Assembly (NCBI GenBank): GCA_003550325.1
Contig: QKWP01000516.1
Span: 201,641 to 265,640 of the forward strand
DNA length: 64,000 bases
Reading direction: 5' to 3'
From: Gigaspora rosea
Taxonomy: Eukaryota > Glomeromycota > Glomeromycetes > Diversisporales > Gigasporaceae
Position numbers and translations under genes: made by a program. Positions 46,933-58,050 of this stretch are shown in pieces. The notes beneath the pieces are model-generated. The model was not told where the DNA came from and made no database searches. It saw nothing but the letters and a program-made list of their open reading frames with translations. Positions within the stretch are counted from its first letter, which is position 1, and each line of letters opens with the position of its first letter.

Positions 46933-47214
46933 TTATAACACATATATGTAAACAATTTCTATATACAAATCGCTTCCATTTGAGCAATAATAACCAACAA
47001 AATTCAGGTTCATAAGTATGCTCGACTTCGGACTTCGCTTGATTTTGCTTCTATCAGATTTTCTAATAATTTCATAATTGTAATGAATTTTTCGCGTTAT
47101 AAAATAGTAATAACTTTTTTTATCACTGTAAAAAATCTTACGTTCATTTTGATAATTTCTTTCCCGTAAGTGGGCTCTCAATTCCAAAATCACTAAAAAT
47201 AATGATACTAACAA
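46933..47214 (-). CDS. Hypothetical reading frame of array modules, copy 2 (shorter)
   Basis: Starts MLVSLFLVILELRAHLRERN and matches 41993-42421, but its end differs (KSPKSSILMNLNFVGYYCSN). See that entry for the case for and against a gene. Confidence 0.25.
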   Translation of the reverse strand: MLVSLFLVILELRAHLRERNYQNERKIFYSDKKSYYYFITRKIHYNYEIIRKSDRSKIKRSPKSSILMNLNFVGYYCSNGSDLYIEIVYIYVL

Positions 47215-47668
47215 TAAAGAATTATGTGAGTAAAACGAAAAATGATAAAAAAAAAAAGAAGGAAAACAAATAAGCTTACCAAAGTTTCTTTAATATCGAT
47301 GAAGCAATACTAACAACAAAAAACTAGAAATTAAAGAAAAAAATATATATAAGCTACTTATTTTTTATTTTAATTGCATTAAAGCTATGAACATCATATC
47401 TCAAATTTAAAAAATGTGTGCCTAAAAGGCATTACTAAATTTATAATCATAGACATGAAGTTTGATTAAACTTCTCAAAATATTATTTTGTTTTGTTTAT
47501 TAGAGCGAACTCAAATCGGAAGGCAAAAAAGAGAAGAAAAAAAACAAAAACACCTCCCCTATTCTTCTTATTGGTCCGTCAAAAGAAAAGATAAAAAGAA
47601 AAGACGGGCTATTTGGTAACGCTGTCCAAGCGAACACATAAATCAACAAAGACAACTGTTGGCTAACA

Positions 47669-47782
47669 GTGTCTTTGGAGCGAACTCCCACGAAGACGGT
47701 ATGGTATATCTTCGGAGCGAACTCCCACGTAAGACGGTATATCTTCGGAGCGAGTAGAGGCCGTATCTTCACAGCGTGGGTA
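47669..47782. repeat. Hairpin minisatellite, array copy 2
   Basis: Two to three units of the same ~33-36 bp hairpin repeat, one unit shorter than the copy at 42821. Confidence 0.85.
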
Positions 47783-48542
47783 AAAACGTGTATTTATAAA
47801 CCAGATTTCTTGTGTAACAACAACAAACAATTATCCAATAGGACGATCTGATTTAATTCTGGCCAAAATTCAGCTAGTTGAGTAGATCGAAAATATTAAA
47901 TCATCCGAGTATTGACTTTAACAATTTATCATATTAAGTATTTTGTACAATTATTTTTATTAATGTTTATCTGTGCCGCAAGATTTGAAAAAAATTTTTG
48001 AGCTTTTTTAGATCTTTAATTTCCAGAACAGAGCGGAACCAGGCAATAGGCGTGAAAAAAATTCAAGTAGGTGCCGGATGTAGGACAAAAAAACATAATC
48101 AAAAAGTTTTCAAATATAATTTATTAGAATTATTGAAGTTAGTGTTAATTAGTAATATATAACATATTGCTCTTTTAAATTTAATTTCGTTTAGATGTAT
48201 ATGATATATATCGCTCTTTAAATCTAACTTTTTGTTATAGTGCGTATTATTTAAAGACATTCAAAATTGTAACTCTTCAACCAATACTAGGAAATATATA
48301 ACCTTGTAGTCATAAATAAGGACTACAAACTTACTTTTTTTTTTTAGGGTTTACTCTTATTCTTAAAGAAGATAGATAATCCTTTCTAAAAATAGATTTA
48401 TATATAAGCAGAATCATTATTCCTTATTATGGTGTTCTCAAGCAACTCCTTTGATAGTGATTGAGATGATTCTCAATTATTACAATTTTCACAATTGATT
48501 ATCAGCAAATCGTAGCAGAAAAAAAAAGGCAACTATGTATAC

Positions 48543-48630
48543 AATATTGGGCAAAAATTGTAGAATAACGGTAATTTGGCAAATGATCACGTGCCGCGCT
48601 GTGGCACGTGTAGCATTTGCCCAATATTGG
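48543..48630. mobile_element. Short palindromic insertion with strong hairpin
   Basis: Outer words AATATTGGGCAAA / TTTGCCCAATATT enclose GGCAAATGATCACGTGCC and GGCACGTGTAGCATTTGCC, which pair with few mismatches around GCGCTGT. The sister unit near 52865 lacks it, so it inserted after the duplication. Confidence 0.7.
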
Positions 48631-49181
48631 TGTTTTGCTCGTTTAATTTGAATAAACATGATTATGTCGTAAAATTTTTTCATGATCATATGAGTTTGTC
48701 GGATAACTTGTTCATAATATATTAATGTTGTCGTGACATTTTGCATAAATGATGATGTCATTTTATGACAAAAATATCAAGGCAAAAAAATTTTACATGA
48801 TCATATCACATGAACAATAACTTATATTCATATGTTAAAAATCTATTTTTGGATTCTCCTTCTTTCGCAGATCATCAATTAAAGGGCCTTCAAAATTACG
48901 GGTCATGTGAGAAAAATTCCACCACTGTGAATCATAAATGTTCTCACATGCCTGTAATTTTGATGGTGGATTCGTGGGATTAGTCGGTTTTCTCCTAGGT
49001 TGTGTTAACAATAATCTGTAAAAAGAAATTTTAATTCAAAAATAACCAAAAAAATTTCTTACGTTCATTAATTAAAAGCGGCATAACCTCCAATAAACTT
49101 TCAATACGATATAAAAGAAATTTTAATTCAAAAATAACAAAAATTTCTTCCCTCTTTCTTTAAATTGTTTATGCTACGAAA

Positions 49182-50660
49182 ATGGAGTCATCATTTATAA
49201 AAGCTATGGATTATTATGCAACCTATGGAAATTTGTCGAAGCGAAGAAAATTTAAAAAACCTTCGGATGAGAAACTTAAACCGTATATTAAAAATTCAGT
49301 TCATGCAAATACACAAAAAAGTACGAACGTATGGACGAAGCGGTTTAAAGAATATGTAAATGATACACATCCTGAAGTTGATCTTGATACTTTACAAGAT
49401 AATGGTTTTTTTAGAATTTGTTGTTTAAATAAAAACTCGACATAATACTAAATATACATCTGATTCTCTTTACGTTGGAGTTTGTGCAATTGATCGATAT
49501 TTGCAAACAGTGTTCAAACATGAACCAATTAATATTCATGAATTTAGACAATTTCGTGAGATATTAGGGTCGGATGAAGGAGTTGGAGCAATCATCGACA
49601 TCGACGTATAAAGGTGCTGACCTTTTAACGGCAAAGGAAGTGAAAATCATTTTTAACAACCCACAAATTTCACGTGATACCCCAAATGGGTTGTATTCTT
49701 GTGGATCGTATTACTGCACGACTTCGACGTGATCATAAATTAAAGGTGATGGTGAATATGATTTGTTTACTGTTTTAATGATATGACTCATCGGGGGGTA
49801 CTTTCATCATCGACGTGCTCATGATAATGCCCAAGATCATACACAAATTATACCACCCGATGACGAACCAGGTGAAATTGGGCTAATTGCAGACATTAAT
49901 CTTTACATATCAAAACGACCAATCGATGTAGATGAGGAATTTTTTCTTCGTCCACTTAAAAATTATTCAGGTATATTATTTTAGACTTTTTTTTTTATTA
50001 ACTTCAGGCATTGATTGTACTAACAGAAGAATCGTCAATTATTCTATTCAGAAACATACGGCTCAAAAATAAAACGATGCAGGTGTTGACGTTCAAGCTG
50101 GGATGAGTATTACTAAGCATCGTACCATTGAGGCGTATAATATGTACCGGGAGATTGCTAAATTAGTTGTGCCACTTGGCACAAAGAAGGTACGTATATG
50201 CATATGCACATATATTTTTAAAAACTTATCACAATATTTATTTATAACGATAATATTTTTTTTTTAAAAAAAATAGTCTAATGATAATAAAGCCAACGAC
50301 CAAAATAATGAAGGCAACGAAAATGATTAATAATGAACTCGGCGAAAATAATGACCAAGACAATGAAAATAATGAAACCGATAAAGTCAATGAGGAAATC
50401 GATCAAAATAATGAACCGATAAAGTCAATGAGGAAATCGATCAAAATAATAATAATTAATTCAAAGAAAATAAAGATGACGCCAATAATAATGGTGAATC
50501 TACTTACCCGATCCCGATTGCTATTTACTCCTTTGTCCACCAATGAAGATATTCAAGGCTTCTCTTTTAAGGGTTCAAATCTTAAAATTTCCATTGCAGA
50601 ATCAAAAATTTTAAGATTAATCTTAATCGATAGAATTTTTTTTATTTCTATAATGATGTA
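49182..50660 (+). pseudogene. DUF3504 (Crypton-type tyrosine recombinase), array copy B, most complete
   Basis: The only copy with an N-terminal exon: MESSFIKAMDYYATYGNLSK, then KSTNVWTKRFKEYVNDTHPE, a SAM-like core-binding segment of tyrosine recombinases. After a frame change come YTSDSLYVGVCAIDRYLQTV, FRQFREILGSDEG, LLTAKEVKIIFNNPQISRDT, EYDLFTV and ISKRPIDVDEEFFLRPLKNY. An intron follows (GTATAT...ACTTCAG), then GIDCTNRRIVNYSI-type sequence with the shared stop after HTAQK. A second intron leads to the Asn/Asp/Glu-rich tail (GENNDQDNENNETDKVNEE) and QGFSFKGSNLKISIAESKIL. At least four frame changes or stops. YSIR replaces HxxR as in the sister copies. Intact, the protein would cut and rejoin DNA through a Tyr nucleophile, as Cryptons do. 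Confidence 0.85.
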
Positions 50661-51237
50661 AAAAATATTAGCGTTAGTGTTGATAACAAATCGAAAGAAT
50701 CAAATGCTTTAATTATTAATTAAATACTTCCTCGGTTTGTTATTAGTGGTAATTTCCCATATAGCCAAGTTCACTATATTAAATAATGTTTGTCAAACTT
50801 TTTCGTATATGAATTTGCTTGGGAAATTATTCTTTATAATTCCTGGGTATAATTCTTACTAACAGTTGAAAATTACCTCCACAAAAAAATGACGTAAAGG
50901 TCACGTGCAGGGGATTAAGGCTAATAATCGGAAAAGTATTTTTGATTGGTCAAATTTTCTAAAATCTTAACTCTTAAAATATATGCTAATTAGTTAAAGC
51001 TAGGCATCCACAAACGCAATTTTAGGATAATAAAATTAGATATACTGTAAATTCTAGAAAAGTTTATAGAATTCAAATAAGATTAACGAATATTCTAAAA
51101 TCAATTAGGACTATTAAATAAGTTTAAAAGTAGAATAGGCACGACATCTTTGTTATTTGGCTAAGTGATAATAACATAAGGTTAAAAACTAATAAGATTA
51201 ATTTTATTAATTTAATAACATGTTAATCAATTCTTTT

Positions 51238-51585
51238 TTAACTACATACGAAAATTACTCTTGCGAAATTTAACTTTATTAATAATTTATGAGATAACAC
51301 ATATATGTAAACAATTTCTATAACTAGGTAACCATACAAACTGCTCCCATTTGAGCAATAATAACCAACAAAATTCAGGTTCATAAGTATGCTCGACTTC
51401 GGACTTCGCTTGATTTTGCTTCTATCAGATTTTCTAATAATTTCATAATTGTAATGAATTTTTCGCGTTATAAAATAGTAATAACTTTTTTTATCACTGT
51501 AAAAAATCTTACGTTCATTTTGATAATTTCTTTCCCGTAAGTGGGCTCTCAATTCCAAAATCACTAAAAATAATGATACTAACAA
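51238..51585 (-). CDS. Hypothetical reading frame of array modules, copy 3
   Basis: 115 residues starting MLVSLFLVILELRAHLRERN; close match to 46933-47214 and 41993-42421. Same reservations as for copy 1. Confidence 0.25.
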   Translation of the reverse strand: MLVSLFLVILELRAHLRERNYQNERKIFYSDKKSYYYFITRKIHYNYEIIRKSDRSKIKRSPKSSILMNLNFVGYYCSNGSSLYGYLVIEIVYIYVLSHKLLIKLNFARVIFVCS

Positions 51586-52040
51586 TAAAGAATTATGTGA
51601 GTAAAACGAAAAATGATAAAAAAAAAAAGAAGGAAAACAAATAAGCTTACCAAAGTTTCTTTAATATCGATGAAGCAATACTAACAACAAAAAACTAGAA
51701 ATTAAAGAAAAAAATATATATAAGCTACTTATTTTTTATTTTAATTGCATTAAAGCTATGAACATCATATCTCAAATTTAAAAAATGTGTGCCTAAAAGG
51801 CATTACTAAATTTATAATCATAGACATGAAGTTTGATTAAACTTCTCAAAATATTATTTTGTTTTGTTTATTAGAGCGAACTCAAATCGGAAGGCAAAAA
51901 AAGAGAAGAAAAAAAACAAAAACACCTCCCCTATCATTCTTATTGGTCCGTCAAAAGAAAGATAAAAAGAAAAGACGGGCTATTTGGATAACGCTGTCCA
52001 AGCGAACACATAAATCAACAAAGACAACTGTTGGCTAACA

Positions 52041-52152
52041 GTGTCTTTGGAGCGAACTCCCACGAAGACGGTATGGTATATCTTCGGAGCGAACTCCCAC
52101 GTAAGACGGTATATCTTCGGAGCGAGTAGAGGCCATATCTTCGCAGCGTGTG
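52041..52152. repeat. Hairpin minisatellite, array copy 3
   Basis: Two to three units of the ~33-36 bp hairpin repeat; the same arrangement as at 47669. Confidence 0.85.
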
Positions 52153-52869
52153 TAAAAACGTGTATTATAAACCAGATTTCTTGTGTAACAGCAACGAACA
52201 ATTATCCAATAGGACGATCTGATTTTAATTCTGGCCAAAATTCAGCTAGTTGAGTAGATCGAAAATATTAAATCATCCGAGTATTGACTTTAACAATTTA
52301 TCATATAAACAATTATTTTTATTAATGTTTATCTGTGCCGCAAGATTTGAAAAAAATTTTGAGCTTTTTTAGATCTTTAATTTCCAGAACAGAGCGGAAC
52401 CAGGCAATAGGCGTGAAAAAAAATTCAAGTAGGTGCCGGATGTAGGACAAAAAAACATAATCAAAAAGTTTTCAAATATAATTTATTAGAATTATTGAAG
52501 TTAGTGTTAATTAGTAATATATAACATATTGCTCTTTTAAGTTTAGATGTATATGATATATATCGCTCTTTAAATCTAACTTTTTGTTATAGTGCATATT
52601 ATTTAAAGACATTCAAAATTGTAACTCTTCAACCAATACAAACTTACTTTTTTTTTAGGGTTTACTCTTATTCTTAAAGAAGATAGATAATCCTTTCTAA
52701 AAATAGATTTATATATAAGCAGAATCATTATTCCTTATTATGGTGTTCTCAATTATTATGGTGTTCTAAGCAACTCCCTTTGATAGTGATCGAGATGATG
52801 CTCAATTATTACAATTTTTACAATTGATTATCAGCAAATCGTAGCAGAAAAAAAAGGCAACTATCTATA

Positions 52870-52990
52870 AGTTATTGTTCATAATATATTAGCATGTGAA
52901 ATGACATTTTGCATAAATAATGATGTCATTTTATGACAAAAATATCAAGGCAAAAAATTTTTACATGATTATATCACATGAACAATAACT
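52870..52990. mobile_element. Small MITE, AGTTATTGTTCAT ends
   Basis: AGTTATTGTTCAT at 52870 and ATGAACAATAACT at 52990 are exact inverses. A related but partly replaced copy lies at 48670-48830 in the sister unit. Confidence 0.5.
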
Positions 52991-53529
52991 AATAAACAAA
53001 TTTAACTCCTTGAGCAATATTTCAACAAATCAATATGATAAAGTATTTAAATATTTATTTCCGATCAATTAATTTAGTGCTTGAGAACACCCTATATAAA
53101 GTAAAATTTTTATTAAAAACTAACTTTTTAATAAAGGTTGTAGAGCTAGCTAGTTTTTGTGATTCGAATAATAACAATATAATAAAACTAGTATATTATT
53201 TCCTGATTTTTCTCTTATAATCATATAAATTTCTTTTAGAAAATTTTAGATAAAAAAGCATTATCAACACAGTTTTAGTAATCTTATTATCATTTGAATC
53301 ACAAAAACTAGCTCTACAACTTTTATTAAAAGCTTACAAAAGAATTAGATTAATAAAAATTTATATTGTCAGGAATGATGTATTATATATATGTTCATAT
53401 GTGAATTGTTTTAAAAATCTATTTTTAGATTCTCCTTCTTTCGCAGATCATCAATTAAAAAAAAACATCAAAAACATCAAGGCCTTCAAAATTACGGCCA
53501 CACATAGCAATGCCACTGTGAATCATAAA

Positions 53530-54396
53530 CCGACACGTACCAGATCACGCGATTTGCACGTACCGATGATCACGTGACTATGACGTACGTAATTTATCGA
53601 AGTTGAATTTTTTAATAATTTTTAGCCAAAATTTCTTCGCAACTATTTGATATAATTTGTTAAATTTTTTTTAAATCAACTCTAGAAATTAGTAAAATTA
53701 AAAAAAGTTTCATTGAATTCTATCGAGTAGTTGATGAAAAATTTTGTTCAAAGTTTCTACGTATCTGAAGAAAATAGCCGCGGCAAAAATTTTCTAAAAT
53801 TTAAAATAAAAATTTCTTGACAATTATCTGATGGAATTCGATAGAATTTTTTTAAATTAATTCTATAAAATAATATAAAAAAATTTTCATCGAGTTTTGT
53901 TGAATAGTTGTCGAGAAAATTTCATTTAAAGTTTAGGAAAATTTCTACCGCAGCTATTTTCTTAGGAGACGGCAGAAATTTTTCAAAATTTGACCGAAAA
54001 TTTCTCTACAACAACTCAACAAAATTCGATAAAAATTTTTAAAAGAATTTTGCTATTTTATAAAATTGATTTAAAAAAAAATTTCCATTGCATTCTACAA
54101 GACAGTTGTCAAAAAAATTTTGGTTAAAGTTTAGAAAATTTCTGTCGCGGCTATTAGAATCCCAAATTTTGAAAGAAATTTTCACGCCAACTACTTAACA
54201 GAATTCAATGAAAATTTTTTTAAATGAATTCTACTAGTTAATAGAATTGATTTTAAAAAAATTCTATCGAATTCATTTAGATAGTTGTAAAGAAAATTTG
54301 TAAAAAATTAAGAAAATTCAATTTAGATAGTTAACGTATGTCAAGAGTCACGTGATATCCGGTACGTGTAAAATCACGTGATCTGGTACGTGTCCG
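53530..54396. mobile_element. TIR element, ~865 bp, with CACGTACC/ATCACGTGA ends
   Basis: TIRs of about 60 bp: left C(C)GACACGTACCAGATCACG, right inverse CGGACACGTACCAGATCACG, continuing with CACGTACCG and ATCACGTGACT. The interior has several diverged repeats around aaaatttctxccgcggctat and gaattcxatxgaatt, partly inverted. It interrupts the leader of DUF3504 copy C and is absent in copies A and B. No target duplication was recognised. Confidence 0.75.
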
Positions 54397-54474
54397 AAGA
54401 TGGTCCGAAGCTACTATCGTCGGCAAAGAAAGTGAAATCACCTACAAATTTCACGTGATATCCTAAATGGGTTG
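54396..54474 (+). pseudogene. DUF3504 array copy C, upstream piece
   Basis: A short stretch corresponding to gcaaagaaagtgaaatca...cctacaaatttcacgtgata in copies A and B. It ends at aaatgggttg, where a MITE entered; the gene continues at 57117. Confidence 0.65.
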
Positions 54475-54478
54475 GCAT

Positions 54479-56805
54479 CAGTGTTAAAGATTTAATGTTC
54501 CCAGTGTTCCCAGGAACCATCAGGAAATTTTATGTATAGATATTAATCGATATATAACAGTTAATCGTTTTATATCGATTAAAAAATAACGATATATCGA
54601 TTAACCGGTTAAAAATTGATATATATCTAAATCGATATATATCATTTTCTATATTAAATCGTTATATATCTACAAATCGATTATAATCAGAATTATTTAA
54701 AACAATATATAACGATTAACAGATCTTTAATGATTACACAGGTAATTACTTGAAACGATATATAACGATTAACAGATCTTTAACAATTACACAGTGTTTT
54801 GACCACGTTACAAAAATTTCATCCCCAGATCATTGGGTAAAAAAAAAGTAAAATTTCAAAAAAAAGTATGTGGAAAAAGAGAGAAAAACAAGCTAAAAAA
54901 ACTGGCATAGGAAAAAAAAACAAAAAAAAAAAAANNNNNNNNNNNNNNNNNNNNNNNNNNNNNNNNNNNNNNNNNNNNNNNNNNNNNNNNNNNNNNNNNN
55001 NNNNNNNNNNNNNNNNNNNNNNNNNNNNNNNNNNNNNNNNNNNNNNNNNNNNNNNNNNNNNNNNNNNNNNNNNNNNNNNNNNNNNNNNNNNNNNNNNNNN
55101 NNNNNNNNNNNNNNNNNNNNNNNNNNNNNNNNNNNNNNNNNNNNNNNNNNNNNNNNNNNNNNNNNNNNNNNNNNNNNNNNNNNNNNNNNNNNNNNNNNNN
55201 NNNNNNNNNNNNNNNNNNNNNNNNNNNNNNNNNNNNNNNNNNNNNNNNNNNNNNNNNNNNNNNNNNNNNNNNNNNNNNNNNNNNNNNNNNNNNNNNNNNN
55301 NNNNNNNNNNNNNNNNNNNNNNNNNNNNNNNNNNNNNNNNNNNNNNNNNNNNNNNNNNNNNNNNNNNNNNNNNNNNNNNNNNNNNNNNNNNNNNNNNNNN
55401 NNNNNNNNNNNNNNNNNNNNNNNNNNNNNNNNNNNNNNNNNNNNNNNNNNNNNNNNNNNNNNNNNNNNNNNNNNNNNNNNNNNNNNNNNNNNNNNNNNNN
55501 NNNNNNNNNNNNNNNNNNNNNNNNNNNNNNNNNNNNNNNNNNNNNNNNNNNNNNNNNNNNNNNNNNNNNNNNNNNNNNNNNNNNNNNNNNNNNNNNNNNN
55601 NNNNNNNNNNNNNNNNNNNNNNNNNNNNNNNNNNNNNNNNNNNNNNNNNNNNNNNNNNNNNNNNNNNNNNNNNNNNNNNNNNNNNNNNNNNNNNNNNNNN
55701 NNNNNNNNNNNNNNNNNNNNNNNNNNNNNNNNNNNNNNNNNNNNNNNNNNNNNNNNNNNNNNNNNNNNNNNNNNNNNNNNNNNNNNNNNNNNNNNNNNNN
55801 NNNNNNNNNNNNNNNNNNNNNNNNNNNNNNNNNNNNNNNNNNNNNGAATACAAGCAAATATGAGCGAAATATAAGTTTATTTTTTTGGTTATGTTTTTTT
55901 TGTTATTTTTTTGGTTTGTTTTTTGTTTGTTTTTTTTTTACTTGTTTTTTTAATTTTATTTTATTTTATTTATTCCTTATTTCTTTTGGAACTTTTTAAA
56001 AAAACGATTTAACTTTCTGGGACTTTGCAAGAAGTAGCGAATATAAGCAAATATAAGCAAATATGAACGAATATAAGCAAATATGAGTGAATATAAGGAA
56101 TATAATAGTTTATTTTTTGTTATTTTTTTTGGTTTCATTTTTTTTGAATTTATTTTATTTTTGTTATTTTTTTTTATTATAATATATAATATATGTAATA
56201 TTTAAAATATAATATATAATAAAAAATAAAATTTTATATTAAATAGCAAAAACTTGCGAATATTGTATATTTAATAATTTAAAATATTATATAATAATAA
56301 TAATAAATAAAAAAAATTTATAATTAAATTGCAAAAACGTGCGAAAACTTGCGAAAACCTATAAAATGTTCAAAAAGTATGATTCCGTGAATATAATAAT
56401 TATTAATTGATATCATATTCGATATAACTGGATATATATCGATTACTATCACTATCGATAGTAATCGACAGGGTATTAACCGGATATTAATTGAATACTA
56501 TCATTATCGATAGTAATTGACAGGGGTGATGAGTATCGATATATATCTTACCAGTTAGTAATCGATATATATCTATATATAAAATTTGCTAATGACTATT
56601 AGGAACAAAGTGGGTACATAAAATTTATAATTTGTGTTCCCTATAGAGATAGTTTTTTTGCATAAAAAAGAGAGAAAGAAAGAGAAAGAGAAAAAGAGAG
56701 AGAGAGAAATTTAGTTATAGGGACATTGAAAAATATTTTGGGAACATAAATTTAATATTTTTTGTTCCCAAAGAACAAAAAAAAAATTTTAAATCTTTTT
56801 CACCG
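54479..56805. mobile_element. hAT-type element, 2.3 kb incl. gap, 8 bp target duplication
   Basis: GTTGGCAT flanks both sides (54471-54478 and 56806-56813). The ends CAGTGTTAAAGATTTAA and (inverse) CGGTGAAAAAGATTTAA are imperfect TIRs starting like hAT ends. The subterminal parts are dominated by ATCGATATATA/TATATATCGAT words, and the centre by A-rich tandem repeats (aagcaaatatgagcgaatat) and the assembly gap. No coding sequence visible. Confidence 0.8.
54935..55845. other. Assembly gap (911 Ns)
   Basis: Undetermined bases inside the A-rich tandem repeat core of the hAT-type element. Confidence 1.
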
Positions 56806-57116
56806 GTTGGCATGTTTAAAATGTGTGACAGGTTAGCGCCAGATTACCAATCAAATTTCAAGATCAGGTATAACGTTACACAATCAGAGAAACTCCAAAA
56901 CAAACGTTTGTTTTGCCAAAAAGTCAGCAAACTGCATAAGAAACCATCTTTCGAGCTTTAATAAAAAGTCTTCCATAAACAATTTTACTATACATCTTGC
57001 TAACATCAAATCCTAACCCAACCCTAACCTAAATATAAATGAACTTTAAAGAATTTTGCACATTTCGGATATATGATCGACAAATATGCATAACCTGTCA
57101 CACATTTTAGTCTTAC

Positions 57117-58050
57117 AATGGGTTGTATTTTTGTGGATCGGTTGTATTACTGCACAACGTGGTTTATATCATAAATTAATGGTAAAGGCCCAAGATGGTG
57201 GATATGATTTGTTTACTGTTCATGATATGACTTATCGGGGGGTACTTTTATCATCAACGTGCTCATGATAAAACCCAAGATCAAACACAAATTATATACT
57301 CAATGATGAACTAGGTGAAATTGGGCCAATTGCAGACATTAATCTTTACATATCAAAATGACCAATCGATGTAGATAAGGAATTTTTTCGTATATTATTT
57401 TAGACTTTTTTTTTATTAACTTTAGGCATTGATTGTACTAACAGAAGAATCGTCAATTATTCTATTCGGAAACATACGGCTCAAAAATAAAACGATACAG
57501 GTGTTGACGTTCAAGCTGGGATGAGTTAGTATTACTAAGCATAGTACCATTGAGGCGTATAATATGTACCGGGTGATTGCTAAATTAGTTGCCCACTTGG
57601 CACAAAGAAGGTGCGTATATATGTATAGTATATATGTTTTTAATACTTATTACAATATTTATTTATAACGATAATAATTTTTTTAAAAAAAAATAGTCTA
57701 ATGATAAAGCCAACGACCAAAATAATGAAGGCAACGAAAATGATTAATAATGAACTCAGCGAAAATAATGACCAAGATAATGAAAATAATGAAACTGATA
57801 AAGTTAATGAGGAAATCGATCAAAATAATGAAACCGATAAAGTCAATGAGGAAATTGATCGATCAAAATAATAATGAAGTTAATGATGAATTCAAAGAAA
57901 ATAAAGATGACGCCAATAATAATGGTAAATCTACTTACCCGATCCCGATTGCTATTTACTCCTTTGTCCACCAATTAAGATATTCAAGACTTCTCTTTTA
58001 AGGGTTCAAATCTTAAGATTTCCATGCAGAATCAAAAATTTTAAGATTAA
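57117..58050 (+). pseudogene. DUF3504 (Crypton-type tyrosine recombinase), array copy C, main part
   Basis: Continues from 54474. It contains GGYDLFTVHDMTYRGVLLSS, the IADINLYISK and IDVD(K)EFF blocks in changing frames, an intron before GIDCTNRRIVNYSIRKHTAQ, the shared stop, QAGMS...TKHSTIEAYNMYRVIAKL, a second intron (about 57612-57696), an Asn/Asp/Glu tail (NEEIDQNNETDKVNEE) and a conserved end. Wording around the stop is the same as in copies A and B. Copy C is closer to copy A (tgataaaacccaagatcaaa) than to B. Non-functional. Confidence 0.78.

Larger units (their letters stand above)
54475..57116. mobile_element. MITE (net ~307 bp) with 9 bp target duplication, itself carrying a hAT insert
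   Basis: AATGGGTTG flanks the block at 54466-54474 and 57117-57125, while copies A (45223) and B (49688) have one uninterrupted AAATGGGTTGTATTCTTG. Without the hAT insert at 54479-56805 the remaining ~307 bp has inverse ends with TAAAATGTGTGACAGGTTA at 56817-56835 and its exact inverse at 57091-57109. A 9 bp duplication fits a MULE-type MITE. A TA-flanked mariner-type reading of the inner repeats is the alternative. Confidence 0.8.

Noticed and set aside
54819-55863. Long open frames spanning the second run of Ns
   Set aside because: Same reason: the frames are open only because the bases are unknown.
56817-57109. Stand-alone Tc1/mariner MITE with TA duplication
   Set aside because: Possible from the local bases, but the 9 bp AATGGGTTG repeats and the empty sites in sister copies place the borders further out, so the longer element is preferred.
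57086-57268. Independent small gene
   Set aside because: The frame is part of DUF3504 copy C fused to the end of the MITE at 57109; its start codon lies in the MITE.
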